Origin: Anthoceros angustus
Taxonomy: Eukaryota > Streptophyta > Anthocerotopsida > Anthocerotales > Anthocerotaceae
DNA: 64,000 nucleotides
Direction: 5' to 3'
NCBI GenBank assembly: GCA_010909165.1
Contig: MU008210.1
Span: forward strand, 248,001 to 312,000
Shown here: positions 10,505 through 21,274 of the stretch, piece by piece
How the letters are laid out: each line of letters starts with the position of its first letter
Position numbering within the stretch: position 1 is the first letter of the stretch
Made by a program: the position numbers and the translations under genes
Notes under the pieces: model-generated
Database searches by the model: none
What the model saw: only the letters and a program-made list of their open reading frames with translations
Told to the model about the DNA's origin: nothing

Positions 10505-11955
10505 GTGGGAGAAAACCCGGGGCTCCCGAGATTCACCCTCTAGTGGCCACACTTATCCCACTGTCACTCAGGACGTCGGGTTTCGTCCCATAAGACTTGT
10601 GTGGACAGCGGATTCGAGAGATCAATCGTTGCCTTCACCCATTCACAACCTCGGCCCCTCAACAAGCAAGGCGCCTCTAACTCTCCCTCTACAATGCACC
10701 ACTTCACTGCTCACGAAAATTCACCAACTCCCGACCTACAACAATACAACACAACTGTAGGCCATGCCTCGTGGAAAGGAGCCCACCACGGCGTCCGGGG
10801 ACCCCATGACCCACGCGATTTCGTCCCTACCTCTAAGACTAACTCTTCCAACAATTTGAGCTCCCTCTTGTTACAAATTTGGGATTCGTCCCTAAGGCTC
10901 TGCTTGTGGCCTTCCACTATTTCCTACACTCTAATCTTCTACTCATCATCCCACTCATCATCATCCTCAATGCTCAACTCAACTCATCATCCTCCTCCTA
11001 ATCTAACTTCACTTCAAGCTCACTGGCCCCGGCTTGCTCTTACGGCATAACTGCCTGGGCTTTAGGGTGCCGCCTACAAGCCAGCAAGTTCTTCCTTGGT
11101 CCGGTTGCTATGAGTTTGACACCAGACAGCGAGAACCTCCAGGGAGTCTTTCCTTGTAGCTACCCTCAAGCCGAGAGTTCCTTGGGCATCGCCACACACC
11201 CAAAGCAAAGCAATTTCACAGCAGCCATTCACAAGGGAGCAAGGCGCCCTCTAACTCTCCCTCTACAATGCACCACTTGCCTGCTGAAAATTCACCAACT
11301 CCCGACCTACAACAACACAACACAACTGTAGGCCATGCCTCGTGGAAAGGAGCCCACCACGGCGTCCGGGGACCCCATGACCCACGCGATTTCGTCCCTA
11401 CCTCTAAGACTAACTCTTCCAACAATTTGAGCTCCCTCTTGTTACATTTGGGATTCGTCCCTAAGGCTCGCTTGTGGCCTTCCACTATTTCCTACACTCT
11501 AATCTTCTACTCATCATCCCACTCATCATCCTCCTCAATGCTCAACTCAACTCATCATCCTCCTCCTAATCTAACTTCACTTCAAGCTCACGGCTCGCTC
11601 TTACGGCACAGGTTTAGGGTGCCGCCTACAAGCCAGCAAGTTCTTCCTTGGGCCGGTTGCTATGAGTTTGACACCGCATGAGAACCTCCAGGAGTCTTTC
11701 CTTGTAGCTACCCTCAAGCCGAGAGTTCCTTGGGCATCGCCACACACCCAAAGCAAAGCAATTTCACAAGGGGAGCAACTCGTCGAGGCGCCCGAGCGAG
11801 CCTCTACCAAGCACTCACTACCAAACTTCCTCTCTACCGGACCTGCGTTAGCTTCTGGTACGAAATTCCTTCACAAGGAGCAAAGGACTCAGTATGGAAG
11901 TGCAAGACGTGATACTTTACTGTGTAAAATCATCCTCCTCTTATAGGAGGATCCC
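10505..11955 (-). mobile_element. Long terminal repeat, family L1, copy b, internally duplicated
   Basis: Reverse complement of the L1 LTR. The terminal TCCCACA lies at 10505-10511 (as TGTGGGA). The CGTCGGGTTTCGTCCCATAA block follows at about 10573. The part at 10650-11110 is repeated at 11230-11690 with small indels. The CCAAAGCAAAGCAATTTCAC block occurs near 11200 and 11750. The start region and TATA-like CTTATAGGAG sit near 11940. Open frames of up to 149 codons inside it (10601-11050, 11268-11681) are translated LTR, not genes. Confidence 0.65.
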
Positions 11956-11998
11956 CATATACAACCTCCCTCGGGAGGTTGTATATGGGGATCCTCCT
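11945..11998. repeat. 54-bp perfect palindrome with 2-nt loop
   Basis: Bases 11945-11970 and 11973-11998 are exact reverse complements (26-bp arms), separated only by TC. The left arm is the upstream TATA-side sequence of the minus-strand L1 LTR. The right arm is the same sequence flipped and joined to copia coding sequence. It marks a foldback junction between two elements. Confidence 0.95.
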
Positions 11999-11999
11999 G

Positions 12000-12755
12000 T
12001 TGCAACGCCTCTCTGTTTAGATATGAGGCTTAGCAAAGACCAATGTCCTGCAACCAATCACGAGGAGGAGGAGATGAAGAACATTCCTTACAGACAAGCA
12101 GTGGGCAGTATGATATTTGCCATGGTTGCAACTCGTCCAGATCTTGAGAAAGCTCGAGGTGCTGTGAGCCAATATATGCAAAATCCTGGAAAGCCACATT
12201 GGATTGCAGTGAAGAGGATAATGAGGTACTTGAAAGTCACACATGACATGTACCTTGAGTTTTCAGGTTCAAATGAAGGACACGTCTTGCTTGGATATTG
12301 TGACTGGATTGGGGAGCGATCTTGATGATCGGAGGTCCACAACCGGATATGTTTTATCCTAGGGGAGGTGCCATCGGTTGGAATAGCAAAGCAACCAACT
12401 GTTGCAATGTCTGATGGAGGCTGAGTACATGGCATCCACACAAGCTACAAAGGAAGCCATTTGGTTGAGAAGGTTCATGGAAGAAATTGGGTATCAACAA
12501 GTGTACCCAACTGTTCTTCAAAGTGACAACCAGGGAAGCATGGCATTGATCAAGAACCCTGTGCACCACTCAAGGACAAAGCATATTGATATCAAACATC
12601 ACTTTGTTCGTGAAAGGGTGAAATCATTGGAGGTTCCATTTGAGTATTGCAAAACAGAGGATATGGCTGCAGATTTCTTTACCAAGACTTCGAGCAAGTT
12701 CAAGTTTGAGAAGTGTAGAGAGGTAGTTGGATTAAGGCAAACTCAGGTGCGCTGA
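12000..12755 (+). pseudogene. Copia RT tail and RNase H, frameshifted
   Basis: The frame ending at 12325 contains the conserved end of copia reverse transcriptase, with IPYRQAVGSMIFAMVATRPD and HWIAVKRIMRYLK. After a break of about 80 bp (stops and an indel), 12402-12755 continues with RNase H: MEAEYMASTQATKEAIWLRR, LQSDNQGSMALI and RTKHIDIKHHFVRE, ending in VPFEYCKTEDMAADFFTK and a stop. This is the usual copia C-terminus. The 5' half of pol is absent; the fragment begins at the palindrome at 11945-11998. A short polypurine-like GAGTGGGAG precedes the LTR at 12763. Confidence 0.85.
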
Positions 12756-12762
12756 GTGGGAG

Positions 12763-13030
12763 TGTTGAGGATGCAGCTTCGAGTTTGTTAAGATGGATAT
12801 GACTATGTAAAAGATGTAGGTGATTGAGCTTACTATAAGTATATAGAAGTGGGTAAATGGGAAACATATACCCCATATTGAGTAGGAAACGTGAGTGACA
12901 CTTTTAGGGTTTAAAAGGGTGAGACCAGCTAGCTATAGTAGGTTCAGCTCTTTGACTATTGTCTTTGTGTTGTTTGCTCAAAGTTGCTCTTTACTTGTGT
13001 TTTAAGGCCTCGTTTAGTTTTGCAATTGAA
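12763..13030 (+). mobile_element. 3' LTR of the copia element
   Basis: Begins with TGTTGAGGATGC immediately after GAGTGGGAG (polypurine-tract position). It runs through a TATA-like GTATATAGAAG and GGGTTTAAAAGGG, and ends near TTGCAATTGAACA. It is repeated at 14561-14823, giving about 265 bp as the LTR length. The edge at the 3' side is inferred from where the minus-strand ORF B sequence starts. Confidence 0.7.
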
Positions 13031-13033
13031 CAC

Positions 13034-14069
13034 TTACTTTCTTGACACTTGTGACCCTCTTGAAGCATGGCTAGCTTCCAATCTCAACAGATCAGCCTTG
13101 ATCCTAACTAGTCTATTCGCCGAATTAAGGTGTAGGTTGCGATATTTGTTCTTCAAATCTTCCAAGTCTGCAGGCCACTTGCCTGTCTCACACTTCGTGT
13201 GCAAGGCATCCCTTTCCATAGCCAACTGCCCCACTTATATGGACATAGCGTGATACCCTTCTCCGCATCATGGATGCGCCTCAACATCCTCTTTTGCGGG
13301 CATGATCGGCTCGAACCTTCTCTTACGCACAACCATCAAGCGGCGTACCATGTCTTCAACTTTCTTGCAACTCTCTTCCTCTTGCGAGGCCCTACGATTA
13401 GCTTCACTCACAGCCCCTTGGCTTCTTCTAACTCGCTTGGAGGAGTCCCATGACTCTTGTAGAGTCTCCTTCTCCCTTCTCAATTCTCCTACCTCGAGGT
13501 CCTTGCCATTTAATAAGTCATCCTTAGCCTTTGCAAGGCCCTGGACCTCCTTTACATCCTTCTTGGCCATCGCCACGGCATACACCAACTGTCGGACTTG
13601 TTCTCGCATCCCTCGATTCTCCAAGGCCCATCCTTCCTTCTCCTTAGCGCGTGTCACCATAATGCCATCCAATTCTTGCACCATCTCTTGATGCCTCAAC
13701 TCAGCTCCCTCAAGGTCCAATGTAAGTCGCTTTTCCCTTTCAGTAAACCTACCTACACTTGACTCTAGCTCTACAATCCTAGTTTGAGCTGCCCTTAATT
13801 CTTCTGTATCCACATTTCCTACCGGGGCAGCCCCAACGGCTAGGCCTAAATATCGGTTCGCCAGGGTACGGCTTGGCGAACCGACATGCCATGCCATGAG
13901 CATGGCCTTCCTCTCCCTGCCCCTCTCTCTCGTATCCGTGCCAACCCGCGATCGGGCCACCGGGGGCAAGGGGAACTAATTCAAGTTCCGTGTCACGAAT
14001 ACCGGCTATACTCGCACGATACAAAGTCGAACTCGTCGGCCGCATCATTGAAAGAAAATTTCCCTCCAC
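13034..14069 (-). pseudogene. Coiled-coil ORF family, copy B2 (duplicated C-terminal half)
   Basis: On the minus strand, 13268-13969 is a 233-codon frame of almost pure heptad-type sequence (for example ELRAAQTRIVELESSVGR and GELRREKETLQESWD). 13034-13234 carries the family's end motif, GQLAMERDALHTKCETGKWP followed by DLEDLKNKYRNL. The whole block is a second copy of 14825-15890. Differences include CTG to CG losses near 13310 and 13433. A leader beginning upstream of 13969 reads into low-complexity sequence. No catalytic motif is present, so a structural or filament role is possible but unproven. Confidence 0.55.
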
Positions 14070-14139
14070 CGGGCCTCACAGGCGCAAAGGACAATGCGAT
14101 ATAACCTCATCCATCACTTGAGCACGGTTATGCTAGCCC

Positions 14140-14344
14140 TTCCTACCTTGAGGTCCTTGCTATCTCACACTTCGTGTGCAAGGCATCCCTTTCCATAGCC
14201 TTCTCAATTCTCCTTCTCCTTCTCAATTCTCCTACCTCGAGGTCCTTGCCCAAGTTCCGCCGACTTGCTAGTTTCTCCTTCTCTTCCTCGGTGCTGGCAT
14301 AAATAAGAGAGAGGAGTAGGAGAGGAAGGCCATGCTCATGGCAT
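14140..14344 (-). repeat. Shuffled coiled-coil fragment at a duplication junction
   Basis: Short pieces of the B coiled-coil region (CTACCTCGAGGTCCTTGCC twice, TCACACTTCGTGTGCAAGGC once) lie in altered order. The segment ends in GCATGGCATT, which is shared with the copia coding region at 12538. That microhomology marks the junction that starts the second copy. Confidence 0.6.
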
Positions 14345-14823
14345 GGCATTGATCAAGAACCACATGCACCACTCAAGGACAAAGCATATTGATATCCAAC
14401 ATCACTTTGTTCGTGAAAGGGTGAAATCATTGGAGGTTCCATTTGAGTATTGCAAACGGAGGATATGGCTGCAGATTTCTTTACCAAGGCTTGAGCAAGT
14501 TCAAGTTTGAGAAGTGTAGAGAGGTAGTTGGATTAAGGCAAACTCAGTGCTGAGTGGGATTGTTGATGCAGCTTCGAGTTTGTTAAGATGGATATGACTA
14601 TGCGTAAAAGATGTAGGTGATTGAGCAGTATATAGAAGTGGGTAAATGGGAAACATATACCCCATATTGAGTAGGAAACGTGAGTGACACTTTTAGGGTT
14701 TAAAAGGGTGAGACCAGCTAGCTATAGTAGGTTCAGCTCTTTGACTATTGTCTTTGTGTTCTATGCTCAAAGTTGCTCTTTACTTGTGTTTTAAGGCCTC
14801 GTTTAGTTTTGCAAATCTGAACA
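14345..14823 (+). pseudogene. Tandem duplicate of copia RNase H end and LTR
   Basis: Repeats 12545-13030 in the same orientation. The coding part (KHIDI to MAADFFTK) has lost bases, for example AAACAGAGG becomes AAACGGAGG, and no longer has one frame. The LTR copy starts with TGTTGATGC at 14561. It is part of a duplication unit of about 1.8 kb that also includes the coiled-coil block. Confidence 0.8.
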
Positions 14824-14824
14824 C

Positions 14825-17800
14825 TTACTTTCTTGACACTTGTGACCCTCTTGAAGCATGGCTAGCTTCCAATCTCAACAGATCAGCCTTGATCCTAACT
14901 AGTCTATTCGCCGAATTAAGATGTAGGTTGCGATATTTGTTCTTCAAATCTTCCAAGTCTGCAGGCCACTTGCCTGTCTCACACTTCGTGTGCAAGGCAT
15001 CCCTTTCCATAGCCAACTGCCCCACTTATATGGACATAGCGTGATACCCTTCTCCGCATCATGGATGCGCCTCAACATCCTCTTTTGCAGGGCATGATCG
15101 TCTCTGAACCTTCTCTTACGCACAACCATCAAGCAACGTACCATGTCTTCAACTTTCTTGCAACTCTCTTCCTCTTGCGAGGCCCTACGATTAGCTTCAC
15201 TCACAGCTCCCTTGGCTTCTTCTAACTCTGCTTGGAGGGAGTCCCATGACTCTTGTAGGGTCTCCTTCTCCCTTCTCAATTCTCCTACCTCGAGGTCCTT
15301 GCCATTTAATAACTCATCCTTAGTCTTCGCAAGGCCCTAGACCTCCTTTACATCCTTCTTGGCCATCGCCACACCAAGCTCGGACTTGTTCTCGCATCCC
15401 TCTATTCTCCAAGGCCCATCCTTCCTTCTCCTTAGCGCGTGTCACCATAATGCCATCCAACTCTTGCACCATCTCTTGATGCCTCAACTCAGCTCCCTCA
15501 AGCTCCAATGTAAGTCGCTTTTCCCTTTCAGTAAGCCTACCTACACTTGACTCTAGCTCTACAATCCTAGTTTGAGCTGCCCTTAATTCTTCTGTATCCA
15601 CATTTCCTACCGGGGCAGCCCCAACTGCTAGGCCTAAATATCGGTTCGCCAGAGTACGGCTTGGCGAACCGACATGCCATGCCATGAGCATGGCCTTCCT
15701 CTCCCCTCTCTCTCGTATCCGTGCCAGCGATCGGGCCACGGGGCAAGGGAACTAATTCAAGTTCCGTGTCACGAATACCGGCTATACTGCACGATACAAA
15801 GTCGAACTCGTCGACGCATCATTGAAAGAAAATTTCCCTCCACCGGGCCTCAAGGCGCAAAGGACAATGCGCTCCCTACTTGGTTATGCTAGCCCTTCCT
15901 ACCATTCTCTTCCTTGCACCAAGTTCCGCCGACTTAGTTTCTCCTTCTCTTCCACCCATACGGCTCTTCTTGCAACTTCCTTCGCAATGGAAGCGCCTTG
16001 ACTCTCTCAACAAGAGCTTTTCACTCTCCACCGCCGTGGAGGTGGCTCAACTCACCTCTTCCTACCATTCTCTTCCTCGGTGCTCTCACTAGATGAACCT
16101 CTTCTTCTTCTTCCTCCGTCTGCGTAGGACACCGAAGTAGGCAGGATCCTCCATCGCTTCCTTTTCTTCCCGTCTCTTGTTGCGGGGACTTCTCTCACGG
16201 GCTTAGGGATTCCTGCATCCAATGGTACCTCTTGGAAATCCATCTTAGAAAACTCCAATTCTCCCTGCTTCAATAATCCTTGGAGCTCATAAATATGAAT
16301 CGGGTAGGTGGAGAGGTGCGTATTTCTGCGTGCTCTTGGATTCCTGCATCCAATGGTACCTCTTGGAAATCCATCTTAGAAAACTCCAATTCTCCTTCTC
16401 TTCCTCGGTGCTCTCACTAGCGAGCCCCAACACCTATAAAGGTACCTAGTTCTACTCCTTCCCGCTGATTTACGAGGGTAGCCCCACTTAGGAGGGTAGC
16501 TACAACATGGGCAAGTCTCCTCGCATCCAAGGTCCTTGCTATCTCACACATGCGCCATGCCTCTCTCAAAGTGTCCAAGTCGCCACGGATGTTTGAGACA
16601 TCCATGGGTTGTTCCAATTCCAAAACCATGTCATCCTCTAGCTCCACTCTCTGGCTCATGTGGCGCTTTGGCCCCTCCATAAGCCTCCACATGCCATGCC
16701 ATGCCATGCCATGCCATGAGCATGGCCTTCTTAGGTGCAGGCGCTTTCACCATCTTGCACCCTAGCCACACCGTCATAGGGGACTCGACCTACGCTCACT
16801 CCCTACCTCGAGGTCCTTGCCCTAGCTTTCCCTTGCATGCACAAGCTCTTCCTCGGTGCTCTCACTAGATGAACCTCTTCTCCTTGCACACAAAATCCAC
16901 CAAGAAGAATCTTTACAAACATTCTCCATTTCTCTTCTCTTCCACCCATACCACTCTTCTTGCAACTTCCTTCGCAATGGAAGCTGCCTTGACTCTCAAC
17001 AAGAGCTTTTCACTCTCCACCGCCGTAGGAGGTGGCTCCGACTCACCTCTTCCTACCATTCTCTTCCTCGGTGCTCTCACTAGATGAACCTCTTCTTCTT
17101 CTTCTTCCTCGTCTGCGTAGGACACCGAAGTAGGCAGGATCCTCCATCGCTTCCTTTTCTTCCCGTCTCTTGTTGCGGGGACTTCTCTCACGGGCTTAGG
17201 GATTCCTGCATCCAATGGTACCTCTTGGAAATCCATCTTAGAAAACTCCAATTCTCCCTGCTTCAATAATCCTTGGAGCTCATAAATATGAATCGGGTAG
17301 GTGGAGAGGTGCGTATTTCTGCGTGCTCTTGGATTCCTGGCATTGGGCATAAGCAACCTTGCGCGATGTGCAGTATAAACATCATACATTACCATTCCCC
17401 AATCCGAAGTAGCCCCCCTAGACAACCTCCAAATGAAATACAACTGTGCATCACTAAGATGTCTTCCGTTGAGCACTCACCAATCCAAGAAGAATCTTTA
17501 CAAACATTCTCCATTTCTCTTGCATCAACCACCTTTCCTCTAGACTTATGCGTCGTAACATGTCCATGGCCTTCTTAAGCAGCTCATGACAATTCCTATT
17601 CTCCTTTTTCTCTTCTCCTTTCTCCTCAACCTTCCTTTCAAGCTCCATGATTGCAATCCCCTCTTCAGCCTCCTCATTTGGCCTTCCATGTACCTGTCGA
17701 ATGTGTTGGGTTGTCCGGCACCCTGGATCAGTCCTTGCATCCCTATTTTCCAGTTCCTCAAGTTCCTGCCGTGGCATGTTGAAATTTATAAAGCATTCCT

Positions 17801-17981
17801 CTATCATCTCCAAGTTGACGTAGGCCCAATGGCGGCCATACACCCATTGCAATTGTATGTTGGGCTCTCCAGCAAACCGTCTGAATGCCACCAAATGCCT
17901 AGCCTCCACACACAACTTCTTATGCACGCACACCTCCTTCTCCTTGCACACACCTCCTTCTCCTTGCACACACATGGGCAC
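14825..17981 (-). pseudogene. Coiled-coil ORF family, copy B (most complete)
   Basis: Read on the minus strand from 17981. A Cys/Val-rich start is followed by the N-terminal signature NIQLQWVYGRHWAYVNLEMI and ECFINFNMPRQELEELENRD. Then come an E/K-rich linker and WRMFVKILLGLVSAQRKT (about 17460-17510). After one frame change there is LYFIWRLSRGATSDWGMVMY with DVYTAHRARLL (about 17350-17440). An acidic/Pro segment (16900-17200) precedes a coiled coil (14944-15739) and the terminal motif GQLAMERDALHTKCETGKWP at 14850-15020. This gives the domain order for the family: N-signature, LGL-RKT/DWG-HR block, linker, long coiled coil, end motif. Internal pieces are duplicated (16080-16310 and 17070-17320). 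No catalytic residues are recognised. Confidence 0.6.
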
Positions 17982-17999
17982 CGCGTTCTTACCGAGTCC

Positions 18000-18780
18000 T
18001 TGCCCTAGCTTTCCCTTGCATGCACAAGCTCTTCCTCGCGATTCCTCGCAGGCTTCCTAGGTGCCACTCCCTACACACCCAGCTCGCATGGCCCTTTGGT
18101 AGTGACAGTGAAACTAGCCCGTTGATTCCTTGCCATGTGGCACCATTTCCACCATCCTCTATTTAGCAGCCCTATCTGTTAAAAGCACCCTACACTACGT
18201 ACCCTACATATTTATATTCTATTATTCCTAATATATCCTATTTATCCACAACCTTGCATATACAATCCTTTTAACAACTTCCTAGGTTGGAACACCTAAT
18301 ATGGAAAGCTTGCTTCCCAAGGTATCCAAGTAGGGTGTCGCACCCCACTTCCACTTGCGTGAGTCCTCACCACTCCTTATGGTAGGAAGACCTCTCATCC
18401 TACCTACCTATCTCCCCAACTACCGTCCGTGAGCCCCGCCACCCTCGTCCTATCTATGTATGGTCACCCTTATCATCCTAAGCCTCATCTATGTAGGCCC
18501 TTGCCACCCTACGCCTCATCTATGTAGGGTCACCCTTGCCACCCTCGTCTCATCTATGTAGGGTCACCCTTGCCACCCTACATACTATCTACCAAAAGAG
18601 CCTCTCCGTCCACATGTAGGCGCTCCCCTACTTACTCCCTCGTGTAGGGACACGGTGTCGTCTTACCCACATACATACATGCAGGGACCCATGACCTATC
18701 TATGTAGGGTCACCTTTGTCACCCTACGTCTCATCTTTGTAGGACTAGCTTTTGACACTCTAGGCGGCTTAAACATGTCC
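18000..18780 (-). repeat. U3-like block with GTAGGGTGACC arrays, first copy
   Basis: On the plus strand this reads as clusters of CTATGTAGGGTCACCCTTGC and variants about 25-35 bp apart, flanked by GGTGTCGCACCCCACTTCC and by CTTGCATGCACAAGCTCTTC. The same order occurs at 19190-20165, on plus at 44230-45900, and on minus at 59740-60400. It appears to be part of the U3 side of the L1-type LTR. It has no coding capacity. Confidence 0.65.
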
Positions 18781-19185
18781 ATGGCCTTCTTAAGCAGCTC
18801 ATGACAATTCCTATTCTCCTTTTCTCTTCTCCTTCTCCTCAACCTTCCTTTCAAGCTCCATGATTGCAATCCCTCTTGACCTCCTCATTTGGCCTTCCAT
18901 GTACATCGGATGTGTTGGGTTGTCACCCTACGCCTCATCTATGTATGGTCACCCTTGCATCCCTATTTTCCAGTTCCTCAAGTTCTGCCGTGGCATGTTG
19001 AAATTATAAAGCATTCCTCTATCATCTCCAAGTTGACGTAGGCCCAATGCCATACACCCATTGCAATTGTATGTTGGGCTCTCCAAATGAATGCCACCAA
19101 ATGCCTAGCCTCCACATGCGGGAAGCAATTCCTTCACACACAACTTCTTATGCACGCACACCTCCTTCTCCTTGCATGCACAGCG
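18780..19185 (-). pseudogene. Partial duplicate of ORF B N-terminus
   Basis: Repeats 17565-17960 with many small losses, for example the Pro/Leu codons around CTGCCGTGGC and AATGGCGGCC. It carries the EECFINFNM region in broken frames. It lies between two copies of the U3-like block and so belongs to a duplication unit of about 1.2 kb (18000-19190 and 19190-20165). Confidence 0.7.
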
Positions 19186-19189
19186 TTCT

Positions 19190-20165
19190 CACCGAGTCCT
19201 TGCCCTAGCTTTCCCTTGCATGCACAAGCTCTTCCTCGCGATTCCTCGCAGGCTTCCTAGGTGCCACTCCCTACACACCCAGCTCGCATGGCCCTTTGGT
19301 AGTGACAGTGAAACTAGCCCGTTGATTCCTTGCCATGTGGCACCATTTCCACCATCCTCTATTTAGCAGCCCTATCTGTTAAAAGCACCCTACACTACGT
19401 ACCCTACATATTTATGTTCTATTATTCCTAATATATCCTATTTATCCACAACCTTGCATATACAGTCCTTTTTAACAACTTCCTAGGTTGGAACCTACCT
19501 AATATGGAAAGCTTGCTTCCCAAGGTATCCAAGTAGGGTGTCGCACCCCACTTCCACTGCCCACGTAGGGAGTCCTCACCACTCCTTATGGTAGGAAGAC
19601 CTCTCATCCTACCTACCTATCTCCCCAACTACCGTCCGTAGGGAGCCCCTGCCACCCTACGTCCTATCTATGTATGGTCACCCTTATCATCCTAAGCCTC
19701 ATCTATGTAGGCCCTTGCCACCCTCGCCTCATCTATGTAGGGTCACCCTTGCCACCCTCGTCTCATCTATGTAGGGTCACCCTTGCCACCCTACATACTA
19801 TCTACCAAAAGAGCCTCTCCGTCCACATGTAGGCGCTCCCCTACTTACTCCCTCGTGTAGGGACACGGTGTCGTCTTACCCACATACATACATGCAGGGA
19901 CCCATGACCTATCTATGTAAGGTCACCTTTGTCACCCTACGCCTCGTCTATGTAGGGCTAGCTTTTGACACTCTACGCATTGGCTTAAACTGTCCATGTA
20001 GGGAGCTCCTCTCCATTCTTGTAGGGCCAGCTACCACCTTACACCTACCCCTCGTAGGGTGCACCTCCCTATGGTAGGGAGTACCATGTCCTATATCTAT
20101 AGGATAACATACCCTTCCTACCCATCTTTCCCTTGTGTAGGGGCTGCCTGCCACATCATTCACAC
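19190..20165 (-). repeat. U3-like block with GTAGGGTGACC arrays, second copy
   Basis: Nearly identical to 18000-18760 but with fuller motifs, for example CCGTAGGGAGCCCCTGCC where the first copy reads CCGTGAGCCCCGCC. It extends further, to the CCTATATCTATAGG stretch near 20090. It is non-coding. Confidence 0.7.
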
Positions 20166-20369
20166 TCGCTTCCTCCTATATGCAACTCCTTCCTCCATGC
20201 AAGTGGTTTGCCTCTACCTAGATCTCTACTTGCACTCACTTGCGTCTAAGCTTCCACAAAGAAATACCTAGCAAATTCTTTTGGCACTTTTCCGAGTCCG
20301 TTTTGATCCAAGTTTTGTCAATTCTAACCAAAAAAAATAAAGGGCCCAAACTTTTGCATTTCACAAGGC

Positions 20370-20960
20370 AATGGACGAAGGAGGATAACATCCAATTGGG
20401 ATGGGGGTATGGCCACCAATGGGCCTACACCAATTTAGAGCTGATTGAAGAATGCTATGTCAATCTTCACCAATCAGAGGCAGCCCTGGCCGCGTTGCGA
20501 GAGAGGAATGCTAGGACTGGTCCCCATTGGACAATCGGGAGCATTCGTCGGTGTATGGAAGACCGAGGAGGAAAGCTCAAGTTGCTCTTACATACCCGAG
20601 GTTTTGGACCTCATCGATGGAGGGATGAAGGCCAAAACCAAAAGCAGCTGGAAGACGGAGAACATCAGGGAGCTCAAGTGGATGCTCTTCTCCAAAATTG
20701 TCTTGGGGTTAGTAAATTATCAGCGCACCTCTTATTTCAGCACCAACTTCTTACAATTCTTGTGGAAGATTGTAAGAAGAGCCAAGCCGGATTGGGGAAC
20801 AATCATGTATGAGGCTTACATCCACCATAGGGAGAAGCTCCTCAAGCCCATACCACCCTCTTTCTCGCACTGCACGCGGATCAAGAGCATCTGGTCAACG
20901 AAGATATTATTGTCCCAATGTATAAGAAACAAAGTCCTGTAGAATTCCCAAAGCGAGAGT
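20370..20960 (+). pseudogene. Coiled-coil ORF family, copy C (N-terminal half, plus strand)
   Basis: Frame 20240-20812 carries the best-kept N-terminal signature, EDNIQLGWGYGHQWAYTNLE, then EECYVNLHQSEAALAALRER. After one frame change, frame 20445-20942 gives KIVLGLVNYQRTSYF and WGTIMYEAYIHHREKLLKP. The order and spacing match copy A at 3307-3780, its closest relative (QLGW, QWAYTNLEL, LGLVNYQR and YEAYIHHR all shared). The coding signal fades near 20960 and no coiled coil follows. It is a 3'-truncated copy. Confidence 0.6.
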
Positions 20961-21270
20961 ATAGTCTTATGATTGGTGGTTCGAGTGAAAGGTTGGTCTT
21001 GCAAACAAACTTGCGCACTAGAATCACAAGCCCCAAGAACTCTAAATGTTTGCACACGTGCGATTGTGAGAATGACCTTCTTTTAGGAAGGCTAAGAATT
21101 GGATAAAGTTTAAAATCAAATACGTTTGTGCGTATATAAGACCTAGACTCTTCAAAATGGCCGTTTTATTGCGGATTTTTAGCATGCAATTTAGGGTTTG
21201 CGAAGTCCGTGTGCAAAAGGGGTTACCAGAGAAACCCTTTCTACCTAGATACCACTATTAAGGGATATTC
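20961..21270. other. Short AT-richer spacer
   Basis: No gene or repeat recognised. TTAAAATCAAATACG and a GTATATAAGACC TATA-like string (about 21132-21143) are the only notable features. It separates copy C on plus from copy D on minus. Confidence 0.35.
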
Positions 21271-21274
21271 CAGC

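Noticed and set aside
10601-11681. Long plus-strand ORFs (149 and 137 codons) with nearly identical ends
   Set aside because: They are translated duplicates of minus-strand L1 LTR, not genes.
20240-20812. ORF C as an intact standalone gene
   Set aside because: A frame change is needed to keep the conserved second block, and the coiled-coil half is missing.
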